DNA of 64,000 bases from an uncultured Aquimarina sp. (GTDB lineage Bacteria; Bacteroidota; Bacteroidia; Flavobacteriales; Flavobacteriaceae), in the NCBI RefSeq assembly GCF_947496855.1, contig NZ_CANMED010000003.1, forward strand, positions 372,001 through 436,000, given 5' to 3'. Positions 45,130-54,739 of the stretch are shown here, in pieces. Below the pieces are notes generated by a model, which searched no databases, was not told the DNA's origin, and saw only the letters and a program-made list of their open reading frames with translations. Made by a program: the position numbers and the translations under genes. Position 1 is the first letter of the stretch. Each line of letters starts with the position of its first letter.

Positions 45130-45753
45130 TTAAACTTCTAATTTTTGAAGTTCTTCGTAATTTTTCTTAAGTTTCCTTGTCAAGATACCATATATCAATC
45201 TATATAATAATGCTAAAAGTACTAGAAAAACTGCTACTACGATTAGGGTAGTAACTATAATTAAATAAGTCGGCACTTCTTGATCTATTGATTTACTGGT
45301 ATATGCATCTGTATAAAATGCCATATAACTCGTAATTACTAAAGTTGTCAATGCTAAAAAACCAATATTGATACATATATATTGTTTCACCGTTTTTCTA
45401 GTATTGAGTATATTTTTCATCAATACAACAGCTGAATCTGTAGTTTGGATAGTTCTATAATTCAGGTAAAATCGAACCATAAAATATATCAAGATACTAT
45501 AAGACAGTATTGTACTAAAAATAGAAAAACCTTCTAATCCATGAACCTCAAGTTCATCATAGTGCCCGCTTAACCGTACTATAATATCAATCGAAGACCA
45601 TAAAATAAATTCTAAAACACTAATGACAAAAATCCATTTTACCATTGAAGATGATTTCTTTAAAATCATCTTATAGATTTCATTATATGATAACTTAGGA
45701 AGCCCTCCTTCTTGATTCTTCCAGTCTTTTTTTAATAATTCTAATTCATCCAT
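45130..45753 (-). CDS. Membrane protein encoded with an ECF sigma factor
   Basis: 207 aa. A cytoplasmic N-terminus of about 38 residues precedes four transmembrane helices (about 39-60, 76-95, 120-140 and 155-185) and a basic tail. It starts 2 bases after the sigma gene stop and is therefore co-transcribed. The position is that of an anti-sigma factor, and the cytoplasmic helix at the N-terminus (L-K-K-D-W-K) is compatible, but no known anti-sigma domain is recognised. Confidence 0.65.
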   Translation of the reverse strand: MDELELLKKDWKNQEGGLPKLSYNEIYKMILKKSSSMVKWIFVISVLEFILWSSIDIIVRLSGHYDELEVHGLEGFSIFSTILSYSILIYFMVRFYLNYRTIQTTDSAVVLMKNILNTRKTVKQYICINIGFLALTTLVITSYMAFYTDAYTSKSIDQEVPTYLIIVTTLIVVAVFLVLLALLYRLIYGILTRKLKKNYEELQKLEV

Positions 45754-45755
45754 AA

Positions 45756-46250
45756 TTATGGGTTTAATATTTTTTTCAACTTCGTTTTCACTCGATTCAT
45801 CTTCACTCTCGCATTTACTTCAGAGATCCCCATAGTCTCTGCAATTTCTTTATATGATTTATCTTCTAGATATAAGAAAACCAAAGCTTTCTCTATATCA
45901 TTAAGTTGTTTTACTGCTGCATACATTAACTTAAGCTGTTGTTCTATTGCATCATCATACTCTTCTGCCTTTATTCTAAAATCTACAGCATCAAAATCCG
46001 TAGTTTTTATACTTCTTTTAGACTTACGATATAAAGTAATAGCCGTATTCAAAGAAACTCTGTACATCCAAGTACTGAACTTAGAATCTCCTCTAAACTT
46101 TGGATATGCTTTCCATAACTGAATAGTTATTTCCTGAAACAAATCATTATGTGAGTCTGCATCATTGGTATATATCCTACAGACCTTGTGCACAATATTT
46201 TGATTTTGCTCAAGATTGGTTACAAAACTATGTTCTAATTCTTTATTCAC
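45756..46250 (-). CDS. ECF-type RNA polymerase sigma factor
   Basis: 164 aa. Region 2 shows D-L-F-Q-E-I-T-I-Q-L-W-K-A-Y and S-T-W-M-Y-R-V-S-L-N-T-A (about 35-80). Region 4 has Y-K-E-I-A-E-T-M-G-I-S-E-V-N-A-R-V-K (about 130-150). It is followed by the 4-TM protein, its likely regulator. Targets unknown. Confidence 0.9.
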   Translation of the reverse strand: MNKELEHSFVTNLEQNQNIVHKVCRIYTNDADSHNDLFQEITIQLWKAYPKFRGDSKFSTWMYRVSLNTAITLYRKSKRSIKTTDFDAVDFRIKAEEYDDAIEQQLKLMYAAVKQLNDIEKALVFLYLEDKSYKEIAETMGISEVNARVKMNRVKTKLKKILNP

Positions 46251-46431
46251 TTTAGTTAGTTACATCTTATATGTAGACATTAAAACAAATCCGTTACACA
46301 TTAAAGATTAATTTTTCTATCTATTACAGTTTCTTTTAAAAAAAAACCATCTTTATCAACTGATAATCAGTAATTTTATTCTTAAAGTTTAACAAAAATA
46401 AATATTCTATAGTGTATATGATATTATCATT

Positions 46432-46439
46432 TATCTTTG
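46432..46439 (+). promoter_or_regulatory. Promoter -7 element (TATCTTTG)
   Basis: Matches TAnnTTTG, 18 bases before the ATG of the NDH-2 gene. The -33 box is not obvious. Confidence 0.45.
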
Positions 46440-46457
46440 TAATACAAGATTATATTT

Positions 46458-47756
46458 ATGAATATTCCTTATACTAATTTACCAAGATTAGTGATTATCG
46501 GAGGTGGTTTTGCTGGAGTTGCACTTGCTAGAAAAATGGTAAAAGAAAATGTACAACTCGTTTTATTAGACAGACATAATTACCATACATTTCAGCCTTT
46601 ATTATATCAAGTTTCTACAGCTTCTTTAGAACCTGATTCTATTGCATATCCGTTACGAAAAATCGTAAAACGTGGTAAGAACACATATTTCAGGATGACA
46701 GAAGTAACTGCTGTCGACCCAAAGAGTAAAGAGGTTCATACAGCAATAGGTAGCATTACTTATGATTATTTAGTAATTGCCACGGGAGCGCGAACCAATT
46801 TCTTTGGAAATGAAGCCATAGAGAAAAATTCAATGCGAATGAAAAACTTACCTCAAGCTTTGAATTTACGAAGTCTAATACTAGAAAACCTAGAACAAGC
46901 AGTAATTACTACGGATAAAGAAAAGAGAAAAGAATTATTACGTTTTGTATTAGCAGGTGCAGGTCCTACTGGTGTAGAGTTAGCAGGAGGAATTGCAGAA
47001 CTAAAACTTAATGTACTGCCTCGTGATTATCCTGATATGGATTTTAATGCTATGGAAATTCATCTAATAGAAGGTGCTGCCCGAGTATTACCGCCAATGA
47101 GCGAAAATGCGTCGGAAAAGGCTAGCAAATTCTTAGAAAAAATGGGAGTTCATATTCATACAAATACGCAGGTAACAAATTATGAATCTAATCTGGTATC
47201 TACCAATACAGATTTATCCCTAAAAACGGCTACTTTTATTTGGTCTGCTGGTGTTACAGGAGCTCCGATAGAAGGGTTGCAAGCAGATGCTATTATACCA
47301 AGAGCTAATCGATATAAGGTAAACCATTATAATCAAATTGAAGGATATGATGATGTTTATGCTTTAGGCGATATCGCTTTGATGCAAACGGAGGATTATC
47401 CGAAAGGACATCCAATGGTAGCACAACCAGCTATCCAACAAGGAAATCACTTAGTGAAAAACCTAAAAAGACATTTAAAAGGAAAACCAATGACTCCTTT
47501 TAAATATTTTGACAAAGGATCAATGGCTACCATAGGTCGTAACAAAGCAGTTGTAGATATAGGTAAATTTCGTTTTGGAGGATTTTTTGCCTGGTTTATA
47601 TGGATGTTTATCCACTTATGGTTTTTAGTTGGGTTTAGAAACCGCTTTGTTACCTTCTTTAACTGGACCTATAATTATATTAATTATGATAAAGCGGCAA
47701 GACTTATTGTAAGACCTTTTAAGAATAAAGAAGAGAATTCTATAGAGCGAGTATAG
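46458..47756 (+). CDS. ndh: Type II NADH:quinone oxidoreductase-like flavoprotein
   Basis: 432 aa. FAD-binding G-G-G-F-A-G-V-A-L-A-R (about 14-24), NAD-binding G-A-G-P-T-G-V-E-L-A-G (about 170-180), second FAD contact Y-A-L-G-D-I-A (about 300-306), and a quinone-side motif A-Q-P-A-I-Q-Q-G. The C-terminus carries a hydrophobic W-rich segment (about 375-395) that anchors it to the inner membrane. It transfers electrons from NADH to quinone without pumping protons. Monocistronic. Confidence 0.88.
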   Translation: MNIPYTNLPRLVIIGGGFAGVALARKMVKENVQLVLLDRHNYHTFQPLLYQVSTASLEPDSIAYPLRKIVKRGKNTYFRMTEVTAVDPKSKEVHTAIGSITYDYLVIATGARTNFFGNEAIEKNSMRMKNLPQALNLRSLILENLEQAVITTDKEKRKELLRFVLAGAGPTGVELAGGIAELKLNVLPRDYPDMDFNAMEIHLIEGAARVLPPMSENASEKASKFLEKMGVHIHTNTQVTNYESNLVSTNTDLSLKTATFIWSAGVTGAPIEGLQADAIIPRANRYKVNHYNQIEGYDDVYALGDIALMQTEDYPKGHPMVAQPAIQQGNHLVKNLKRHLKGKPMTPFKYFDKGSMATIGRNKAVVDIGKFRFGGFFAWFIWMFIHLWFLVGFRNRFVTFFNWTYNYINYDKAARLIVRPFKNKEENSIERV

Positions 47757-47770
47757 CAACCAGCGACCTA

Positions 47771-48612
47771 TTAATACTGATTAAATAGTTTTGACGGCAA
47801 ATGCTTTAACTCTTCTCTAGTTATTTTATTCCCCTCAGTTGGAAGTTTTACTTCAAAACCTTCTTCGGGGGAGCACATATGTTTTATAAAAATTAACTGT
47901 TCTTTCACCTTCTTGTAGATCAAGTATGAGTCCAGGAAGTCCATAATCCCCTTTAGGGCCATGAATTGATTTAATAGTATTGGTATACCTGTCTGGATTA
48001 TTCAGTCTGGCTTTATAACACAAATATTGATCGATTTTTTTTGTTTCTTTAGTCAATGTCCATTGTAGATTGTCTAACGCTTCATCTATCAAAAATTTTC
48101 TGACTCTAAGATCAAACTCGTATGCTTCTAAAGAACTTATTTTTTTCCTGAGATTGATCTGTATAAACAACTTCGGAGTTATTACAATTAATACGTTCTC
48201 TAGTAAACTCCTTACCTTTTCTATTAGTCCTCATTTCCGAAACGGTATCATTACTAACCTACTCTTGCGGGTAATACAACGATTTTTCATGATTAATTTT
48301 TAAAACTGTGATATAATCATATGCCGGGATTTTTAATGGTTCTCTAACCAATTTCTTAGAATGAGCTGACATTTTACATGCTTCATCTTGTATCATTTTT
48401 CTAAAAATTTCTGTAGAATCCTTATCTGCTCTCATTGCAGCCGTTATTTTCCTAATTTCTATTCTGTATTCTGAAAATTCTTCTAAATCAATAGATTCAT
48501 GTCGGTTAGAAACCTGAGCAGGTTGTCTTTTTTCTTTATAAAAAACTGTGATTTCTTGACTTTTTGCTGCAAATAAAATCAAGGTAATAATGACTATTAG
48601 TTGCGTTTTCAT
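47771..48612 (-). pseudogene. Broken GLPGLI-family gene
   Basis: Reading from ATG at 48612, a signal peptide (ending A-A-K-S-Q) and 117 codons end in a TAG (48259-48261). The same frame continues as plausible protein (V-S-N-D-T-V-S-E-M...) up to a T7 run on the plus strand (48140-48146). There a 1-base shift is needed to enter the next frame, which contains Y-G-L-P-G-L-I-L-D-L (the family motif). A second 1-base shift near the A5 run at 47888-47892 restores the family C-terminus (C-S-P-E-E-G then L-P-T-E-G-N-K-I-T-R-E-E-L). One nonsense and two frameshift lesions make this a decayed gene. GLPGLI genes commonly sit next to TonB receptors, as here. Confidence 0.8.
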
Positions 48613-48768
48613 TTTTCTAATCGGTTATGATTAATAAAACCAAGAAATTAGCTAAATGATTCAACTAATTTCTTAGTTTATTTCAAATATCCCATTTTTA
48701 ACCAACATCACAATCCATCCTACTATTTCTACAGTTCGGTAGTATTCAATTTTATTATCTCATGGTTT

Positions 48769-48784
48769 GCCTCAATTTTGAGGC
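48769..48784 (+). promoter_or_regulatory. 16-bp palindrome before the TonB receptor gene
   Basis: GCCTCAA-TT-TTGAGGC is a perfect inverted repeat 26 bases upstream of the ATG. It could be an operator or a small RNA structure at the start of the leader. No known regulator motif is recognised. Confidence 0.4.
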
Positions 48785-48810
48785 ATCAATCATAACCAAT
48801 AAACGAACAG

Positions 48811-50964
48811 ATGAAATCACTACTAACCACAATTCTATTACTTACCTTAGCATTTTTACAGGCTCAAACTACAATTTCTGGAACTGTTACAGAACCATCA
48901 GGAGTTCCAATTCCAGGTGCCAACATATACTTAGATGGAACTTATGACGGTTCATCATCAGCAGATGATGGTACTTTTTCTTTTACTACTACCGAAACTG
49001 GTGAACAAATTTTGGTAGTTTCTTTTCTTTCTTTTGAGACCTATTCATTAAATGTTTCCGTTAGCGAAATGAAAAATCTAAAAATAGCATTAAAAGAAGA
49101 TGTCAATTCACTAGGTAGTGTTATTCTTAATGCTGGTACCTTCTCTGCTGGTGATAATAGCAAAGCATCTGTATTAACTCCTTTAGATATTGTTACCACT
49201 GCCGGAGCTGCCGGGGATTATATTGGGGCTTTCCAGACGCTTCCCGGCACCTCAACTGTTGCAGAAGATGGAAGACTATTTGTAAGAGGTGGTGACGCTA
49301 ATGAAGCCAATGTATATATCGATGGACTTCGTGTTTTTCAACCTTTTGCAGCAACAGCTAATAATATTCCAACTCGTGGTCGCTTCTCTCCTTTCTTGTT
49401 TAAAGGAACTAATTTTTCAACAGGTGGATATTCGGCAGAATATGGTGATGCCTTATCCAGTGTTTTATTATTGAATACGATTGATGAGCCAGAACAAGAA
49501 AAAACAGACTTATCTTTTATTAGTGTTGGTCTCGGAGTTGGAAATACTCAAAAATGGAAAAAAAACTCTCTTAGTGTTAATGCATTCTATTTGAATCTAA
49601 AACCATATCAGGAAATCATTTCTCAACGTGTAGATTGGATTAAACCTTTTGAATCTTTATCCGGAGAAGCGGTATACAGGCATCAATTCGATAAGGGGCT
49701 ATTTAAACTATACGGAGGATTAAATTATACAGATTTCGAATTAATCCAAGAAGATATTAACGTACCAGAAGGGATTAACTTTGGACTTAAAAACAGAAAT
49801 CTATACATCAACGCATCTTATAAAGGTGATTTAGGAAATGATTGGACAGTGGCAACAGGAGCTAGTTTTGCCAATGATCATAATACTATAAAAATTGTAG
49901 AAACAAATGTTGATAATGATGACAATGCAGCTCACCTAAAGGTAAAACTAAGAAAGAGATTCAGCAATCGTTTCAAATTAAGTTTTGGTGCAGAACAATT
50001 TCTTGGAAACTTTAAAGAAGAAGCTAGTGATATTTCTTTTGGAAATTTCCAGAGCAGTTTTAAAAATAATAGCACCGCTGCTTTTTCTGAAGCGAATATA
50101 TTTTTTAATAAAAAATTGGCAATGCAATTAGGGATACGAGCAACTCATAATGCACTACTAGACTTTACTAAAATATCACCAAGAGCCTCTTTAGCTTATA
50201 AAATTGCCGAGAAATCACAAATCTCTCTAGCATATGGAGATTTTTATCAAGCTCCACAGCAAGATATCCTTAAATATAATAGTTCGCTAGATCCAGAAAA
50301 GTCATCGCATTATATTTTTAATTACCTCTATCAAAACAATGGTAGAACATTGAGAGCTGAAGCATACTACAAAAGCTATGATCGTTTGGCAAAATTTGAT
50401 ACCGAAATGCCACAGTTTGGTAGTAATTATAATAGCAATGGAGATGGATATGCTGCAGGGTTAGATTTGTTTTGGAGAGATAATAAGTCTATCAAAAACT
50501 TGGAGTATTGGGCTAGTTATTCCTATCTGGATACAGAGAGAGATTATAGAAACTATCCCGAGCGTGCTACTCCTAATTTTGCGACAAGCCATAATCTCTC
50601 AGTTGTAGGAAAATATTGGGCTAAGGATTGGAAATCATTAATCAGTGCTACCTATAATTTTGCTTCGGGACGTCCATATACGGATCCAAACACGATTAAC
50701 TTTTTAGGCGAGAAAACAAGGACTTTTAATTCTTTGGATATGAGTTGGGCCTATTTAATCAGTCAACAAAAAATCCTGTTTGTATCTGTATCTAACGTAC
50801 TAGGTTTTGATAATGTGTTTAATTATCAATATGCCAATACACCAAACATAAATGGAGATTTTGCTAGACGGGCAATTAGACCAACGGCAGATCGCTTTTT
50901 TATCGTTGGATTCTTCTGGACTATCAGTGATAATAAAACAGATAATCAATTGGATAATTTATGA
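48811..50964 (+). CDS. TonB-dependent outer-membrane receptor with carboxypeptidase-like N-domain
   Basis: 717 aa. Signal peptide (1-18, ending F-L-Q-A-Q), CarboxypepD_reg-like domain (about 20-95), plug (about 110-225, with V-R-G-G-D-A-N-E-A-N-V-Y-I-D-G-L) and barrel. The last strands include N-V-L-G-F-D-N-V-F and the end is polar (D-N-Q-L-D-N-L) rather than the usual terminal aromatic residue, so the barrel end may lie about 10 residues earlier (F-F-W-T-I-S). Adjacent: a decayed GLPGLI gene upstream and a DUF2141 gene downstream. Ligand unknown. Confidence 0.85.
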   Translation: MKSLLTTILLLTLAFLQAQTTISGTVTEPSGVPIPGANIYLDGTYDGSSSADDGTFSFTTTETGEQILVVSFLSFETYSLNVSVSEMKNLKIALKEDVNSLGSVILNAGTFSAGDNSKASVLTPLDIVTTAGAAGDYIGAFQTLPGTSTVAEDGRLFVRGGDANEANVYIDGLRVFQPFAATANNIPTRGRFSPFLFKGTNFSTGGYSAEYGDALSSVLLLNTIDEPEQEKTDLSFISVGLGVGNTQKWKKNSLSVNAFYLNLKPYQEIISQRVDWIKPFESLSGEAVYRHQFDKGLFKLYGGLNYTDFELIQEDINVPEGINFGLKNRNLYINASYKGDLGNDWTVATGASFANDHNTIKIVETNVDNDDNAAHLKVKLRKRFSNRFKLSFGAEQFLGNFKEEASDISFGNFQSSFKNNSTAAFSEANIFFNKKLAMQLGIRATHNALLDFTKISPRASLAYKIAEKSQISLAYGDFYQAPQQDILKYNSSLDPEKSSHYIFNYLYQNNGRTLRAEAYYKSYDRLAKFDTEMPQFGSNYNSNGDGYAAGLDLFWRDNKSIKNLEYWASYSYLDTERDYRNYPERATPNFATSHNLSVVGKYWAKDWKSLISATYNFASGRPYTDPNTINFLGEKTRTFNSLDMSWAYLISQQKILFVSVSNVLGFDNVFNYQYANTPNINGDFARRAIRPTADRFFIVGFFWTISDNKTDNQLDNL

Positions 50965-51040
50965 TTTTTAAGGTAAAGACATAAATACAAATCCTATTAT
51001 TTCTTAACCACAAATTCAGTTTAATTTTAAAACAAAAAAT

Positions 51041-51463
51041 ATGAAAACTAAATGTATTACATTTATTATAACACTTTTATTACCCATAGTAATCTTTGCT
51101 CAAAACAATACTAACAGTATTCAAATCAGTATAACCAATATAAAATCGGATGAAGGAAACATTAGGATCGGTTTATATAGCGGTGAAGATAATTTTTATA
51201 AGAAAACATACAAATCAATAGCTATAAAGGCTAAAAAAGGTTCCCTAACTGTTACATTAGATGACATACCAGATGGAACCTATGCAATCTCATTATTTCA
51301 CGACGAAAATGATAATAAAAAATTAGATACTAATTTTTTTAAAATACCTAACGAGCCCTATGGAACTAGTAACAATGCTAAAGGAAACTTTGGTCCTCCT
51401 AAATGGATAGATGCTAAATTTTCAGTTTCAGAACACGTAGTCTATCAGTCTATTAAAATTTAA
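51041..51463 (+). CDS. DUF2141 domain protein, exported
   Basis: 140 aa. Signal peptide (1-20, ending I-F-A-Q) followed by a complete DUF2141 beta-sandwich: I-R-I-G-L-Y, then I-P-D-G-T-Y-A-I-S-L-F-H-D-E-N-D-N-K-K-L-D (about 80-102) and the C-terminal N-E-P-Y-G-x-S and F-G-P-P motifs. The D-E-N-D-N stretch may bind a metal. Periplasmic or surface protein next to the TonB receptor, 76 bp downstream, probably in the same unit. Confidence 0.85.
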   Translation: MKTKCITFIITLLLPIVIFAQNNTNSIQISITNIKSDEGNIRIGLYSGEDNFYKKTYKSIAIKAKKGSLTVTLDDIPDGTYAISLFHDENDNKKLDTNFFKIPNEPYGTSNNAKGNFGPPKWIDAKFSVSEHVVYQSIKI

Positions 51464-51561
51464 TACAATTCATCCTCAATAAACTACAATTCGGTAAGAT
51501 CTAATTCCAAAACAGACAGTATTAAAGGATCTTTACACTGTAAAACAAAACAACTATAACT

Positions 51562-52182
51562 ATGAAAACAATTATCATCATACTTAGCATTTTTGCAATA
51601 ACCTCTGTCAATTCTCAAGCAGCTTACGAAAAAGGAATGGGTAAAGCTTTTGAATTATGGGGAAATCAAAAAAATGACGAAGCTGCCAATTTATTTGAAC
51701 GTATTGGCAAAGCTGAAAAAGATAACTGGCTACCATTTTACTATGCTGCGCAAATACATATTGTTACCACTTTTGGTATTAAAGATGCAGAGCAAATAGA
51801 ATCTCGTTTAACGAAAGCACAGAATTACCTGAATGAAGCTAAAACTTTTTCTAAGGGAAATGCAGAAATTATGATTATGGAAGCCATGCTAAATACAGCT
51901 TACGTAGTATATGACGGTGCAAAATACGGGATGACACATTCTGCTAAAGTGGAAGAATTATATCAAAAAGCAAAGATTATTGAGCCCGAAAATCCAAGAG
52001 CAATATTATATCACGCAGAATGGCAAATGGGAGCAGCAAAATTCTGGGGTAAAGATCCAAAAGCTTTTTGTCCTGAAATAGAAAAAGCAATTTCTCTTTT
52101 TGACCTCGAAAAATCAACTGTACCTTTCTATCCATCTTGGGGTAAAGATCAAATTGAACGAATCAAACAAAACTGTAAATAA
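51562..52182 (+). CDS. Exported helical (TPR-like) protein
   Basis: 206 aa with a signal peptide (1-18, ending V-N-S-Q). The mature part is nearly all helical, with TPR-type pairs (W-L-P-F-Y-Y-A-A-Q-I-H-I at about 55-66 and P-R-A-I-L-Y-H-A-E-W-Q at about 145-155). It resembles flavobacterial periplasmic TPR proteins that lie beside TonB receptors. It precedes the LytS-type kinase gene by 46 bp and may belong to the receptor unit. Function unknown. Confidence 0.65.
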   Translation: MKTIIIILSIFAITSVNSQAAYEKGMGKAFELWGNQKNDEAANLFERIGKAEKDNWLPFYYAAQIHIVTTFGIKDAEQIESRLTKAQNYLNEAKTFSKGNAEIMIMEAMLNTAYVVYDGAKYGMTHSAKVEELYQKAKIIEPENPRAILYHAEWQMGAAKFWGKDPKAFCPEIEKAISLFDLEKSTVPFYPSWGKDQIERIKQNCK

Positions 52183-52228
52183 TAAATGGTAGTATCTTAG
52201 TATATTTAAGAATATATTGATTAATAAA

Positions 52229-53590
52229 ATGAAAACAGTAAAAGACATAAAATTTATCGTAGTCGTATCCTTAGGAGTCTCTATAGTGATAGCAATATTA
52301 AGCTTACTCAGCAATGGATTTGAAGTCGAAAGAATAGCCACACCAAGCTGGTGGGGTATAAACTTTATGTATTCATTTTTTTTAACCTTTATTAACACTG
52401 TTTACTTTAGGTTTATAAATTATAGATTCGAATGGAAAAACAAAGGACTAAAGAGAATACTTGTTGGTGCGGGAGGATCTATTATTATTACTATTATTGG
52501 ATATGTTTTATGCGATTTTGCGACTGCCGTTATTATTTTAAAAAAGCAAACTCCGGAAGAATTTATCATCAACCAATCCTTTAAAGATTATATTTTTCCG
52601 TTATTATTTACAACAGCATTATCATTGTTCTTTCACGCCATGTATTTCTACAAAGCGCTACAAGAAAAAAAGGTTACTGAACAAAAAATAATAGCAGGAA
52701 CAGCTTCAGCAAAATTTGCAGCTTTAAAAAACCAACTAGATCCGCACTTTTTGTTTAACAGTCTAAATGTATTGGCTTCTTTAATTGATGAAAATCCTAG
52801 AATGGCACAGAAATTTACCACTTCTTTATCTAAGGTTTACAGGTATGTTTTAGAACAAAAGGATAAAGAATTAGTAACTATTGATGAGGAATTAAAATTT
52901 GCTAAAACGTATATGACCTTGTTAAAATTAAGGTTTGAAGACAGTATTATTTTTGAAATGCCCGAACACTCATCTAATCCTGAAGCAAAAGTAGTACCAC
53001 TGTCTTTACAGATTCTGTTAGAAAACACAATAAAACATAACGTGGTCATGCCTAACAGGCCATTGCATATTAAAATTTACGAAGATGAAGGTTTTCTAAT
53101 TGTAGAAAACAACCTAAAGCCTAAACAAGTAGTTAAACAAAGTAGCGGTGTAGGATTGGGAAATGTAAAACAACGATACGAATTGCTTACCAAAAGAGAG
53201 TTCTCCGTATTTAAAACAGAAACAGCTTTTATTGCAAAGCTTCCAACATTAACTAAAAGAATAACATCAATCGATATGACAACATTACAAAACATAGAAA
53301 TCGTAAAAGATTTAAAATATAAAAGAGCAAAAGATAGAGTAAAGAAGATGAAAGAGTTTTATGGCAGTTTAACTGCTTACTGTATTGTGATTCCCTTCTT
53401 GATATTCATCAATTATAGAACTACCGGTTTTAGTCTACCCTGGTTTGTTTTCCCAATGGCGGGATGGGGATTAGGTTTACTTTTTCATTACGCAGAAGCA
53501 TTTGACCATCATCCGATATTTGGAAAGGATTGGGAGAAGAAAAAAATCAGAAAATATATGGACGAATCTAATAGAAGAAATTATGAATGA
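52229..53590 (+). CDS. LytS-type sensor histidine kinase with C-terminal 2TM domain
   Basis: 453 aa from the ATG at 52229; a TTG start 12 bases upstream is less likely. Four N-terminal transmembrane helices (about 8-30, 42-60, 78-98 and 120-140) precede a His_kinase domain with L-D-P-H-F-L-F-N-S-L (His about 173) and an ATPase N-box I-L-L-E-N-T-I-K-H-N (about 265-275), then G-V-G-L-G-N. The last 100 residues form a 2TM domain (K-R-A-K-D-R-V-K-K-M-K-E-F-Y, two helices, then W-E-K-K-K-I-R-K-Y-M-D). The paired response regulator is probably the LytTR gene at 56666, after five free-standing 2TM genes and an amidohydrolase. Confidence 0.87.
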   Translation: MKTVKDIKFIVVVSLGVSIVIAILSLLSNGFEVERIATPSWWGINFMYSFFLTFINTVYFRFINYRFEWKNKGLKRILVGAGGSIIITIIGYVLCDFATAVIILKKQTPEEFIINQSFKDYIFPLLFTTALSLFFHAMYFYKALQEKKVTEQKIIAGTASAKFAALKNQLDPHFLFNSLNVLASLIDENPRMAQKFTTSLSKVYRYVLEQKDKELVTIDEELKFAKTYMTLLKLRFEDSIIFEMPEHSSNPEAKVVPLSLQILLENTIKHNVVMPNRPLHIKIYEDEGFLIVENNLKPKQVVKQSSGVGLGNVKQRYELLTKREFSVFKTETAFIAKLPTLTKRITSIDMTTLQNIEIVKDLKYKRAKDRVKKMKEFYGSLTAYCIVIPFLIFINYRTTGFSLPWFVFPMAGWGLGLLFHYAEAFDHHPIFGKDWEKKKIRKYMDESNRRNYE

Positions 53591-53927
53591 TTTTGATAAA
53601 AGAAAAGCTTATAAAAAAGCTAAAAAAAGAGTAAAAGAAGAAAGATCCTTTTACGGACACGCTACAGTGTACGTTGTTATGAATATTATCATTTTTATTT
53701 TCAAAATAAAGGTTGGAGACTATGTGAATAGTGAAGACTATAATGACTTTTTACCTTGGAACTTAATTAGTACACCACTATTCTGGGGATTAGGATTACT
53801 AGGACATGGACTATGGACGTTTAGAGAAAAAAACGGATTAGGAAAACTACTTAATCAATCTATTTTTAGTGAAAAATGGGAAGATAAAAAGATTAAGGAG
53901 TTTATGGAAGAGAAGAATGATATCTAA
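53583..53927 (+). CDS. 2TM domain protein
   Basis: 114 aa from the ATG at 53583, which overlaps the kinase stop by 8 bases; this start gives the family N-terminus (M-N-D-F-D-K-R-K-A-Y-K-K-A-K-K-R-V). Layout: basic helix, two transmembrane helices (about 28-44 and 58-80), then the family end W-E-D-K-K-I-K-E-F-M-E. A 45-base stretch at the second helix is nearly identical to that of the next gene, showing recent duplication. Probably an inner-membrane partner or modulator of the kinase. Confidence 0.75.
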   Translation: MNDFDKRKAYKKAKKRVKEERSFYGHATVYVVMNIIIFIFKIKVGDYVNSEDYNDFLPWNLISTPLFWGLGLLGHGLWTFREKNGLGKLLNQSIFSEKWEDKKIKEFMEEKNDI

Positions 53928-53939
53928 AACAATAGAAAA

Positions 53940-54272
53940 ATGGAAAATTTTGAATTACAAAAAACATATAAACGAGCCAAAAAAAGAGTTACTGAAGAGA
54001 GAGCTTTTTATACACACATAGCGGTATATATAATTATTAACATAATACTTTTCGCAGTTATTCTCTATCTAAAAGATTATTTCTATGATGGTTACTTAAT
54101 TATAAATTTAATTATCTCTCCAATATTGTGGGGTATCTTCTTACTAGGACATGGACTATGGACATTTAGAGAAAAAAATGGACTAAGAAAGAAGTTTAGC
54201 AAATCCGTTTTTAGTAAAAAATGGGAAGAACGAAAAATTAATGAGATAATAAACAAGATCGATGATCTTTAA
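53940..54272 (+). CDS. 2TM domain protein
   Basis: 110 aa, 12 bases after the previous gene. N-terminus M-E-N-F-E-L-Q-K-T-Y-K-R-A-K-K-R-V, two transmembrane helices, and the end W-E-E-R-K-I-N-E-I-I. It shares the L-L-G-H-G-L-W-T-F-R-E-K-N-G-L block with the preceding gene. Same transcription unit as the kinase. Confidence 0.75.
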   Translation: MENFELQKTYKRAKKRVTEERAFYTHIAVYIIINIILFAVILYLKDYFYDGYLIINLIISPILWGIFLLGHGLWTFREKNGLRKKFSKSVFSKKWEERKINEIINKIDDL

Positions 54273-54284
54273 AAAAAACAGAAA

Positions 54285-54599
54285 ATGGAAAATTTTGAAA
54301 AACAAAAAAAATATAGAATAGCCAAAAAACGCGTTCAGGAAGAAAAAGGATTTTATAGCCACCTCACGGCATATGTTATTGTAAACATTTTCTTGCTGTT
54401 TATCAACTCTGATTTTATAGATGATGGCTTTAACAACTGGCTAAACTGGAATTTATATATCACTCCGTTTTTCTGGGGAATTGGTTTATTCTTTCATTGG
54501 GTAAAGGTTTTTAACCCAAATATAATTTTCAGTAGACAGTGGGAGAAACGAAAAATTAAAGAAATTATGGATGAAGATAATACTATGGATTATCTATAG
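54285..54599 (+). CDS. 2TM domain protein
   Basis: 104 aa, 12 bases after the previous gene. N-terminus M-E-N-F-E-K-Q-K-K-Y-R-I-A-K-K-R-V, two helices, and W-E-K-R-K-I-K-E-I-M-D-E-D-N near the end. The second helix keeps the W-G-I-G-L-F-F-H motif also seen in the last two copies and in the kinase tail (W-G-L-G-L-L-F-H). The gap after it (54600-54739) contains a REP-like unit that interrupts the otherwise tight array. Confidence 0.75.
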   Translation: MENFEKQKKYRIAKKRVQEEKGFYSHLTAYVIVNIFLLFINSDFIDDGFNNWLNWNLYITPFFWGIGLFFHWVKVFNPNIIFSRQWEKRKIKEIMDEDNTMDYL

Positions 54600-54633
54600 A
54601 TATCAAATTCAATAAAATTTATTCCAAAAGAAA

Positions 54634-54660
54634 TGGATTTTGGCCTGCGCCGGAATGACG
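54634..54660. repeat. Single REP-like unit
   Basis: TGGATTTTGGCCTGCGCCGG followed by AATGACG. This is a GC-rich inverted repeat (GGCCTGCGCC with flanking A-T) in an AT-rich genome, and it matches the unit found as an inverted pair at 15401-15477. It lies inside the 2TM gene array. Confidence 0.6.
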
Positions 54661-54739
54661 AAAAAACAAGAAAACAAGTGTATTGTGTATTTCTAGCACA
54701 AGTTACAACCAAAAAAAAGAATTAAAAAAACTAATCATC

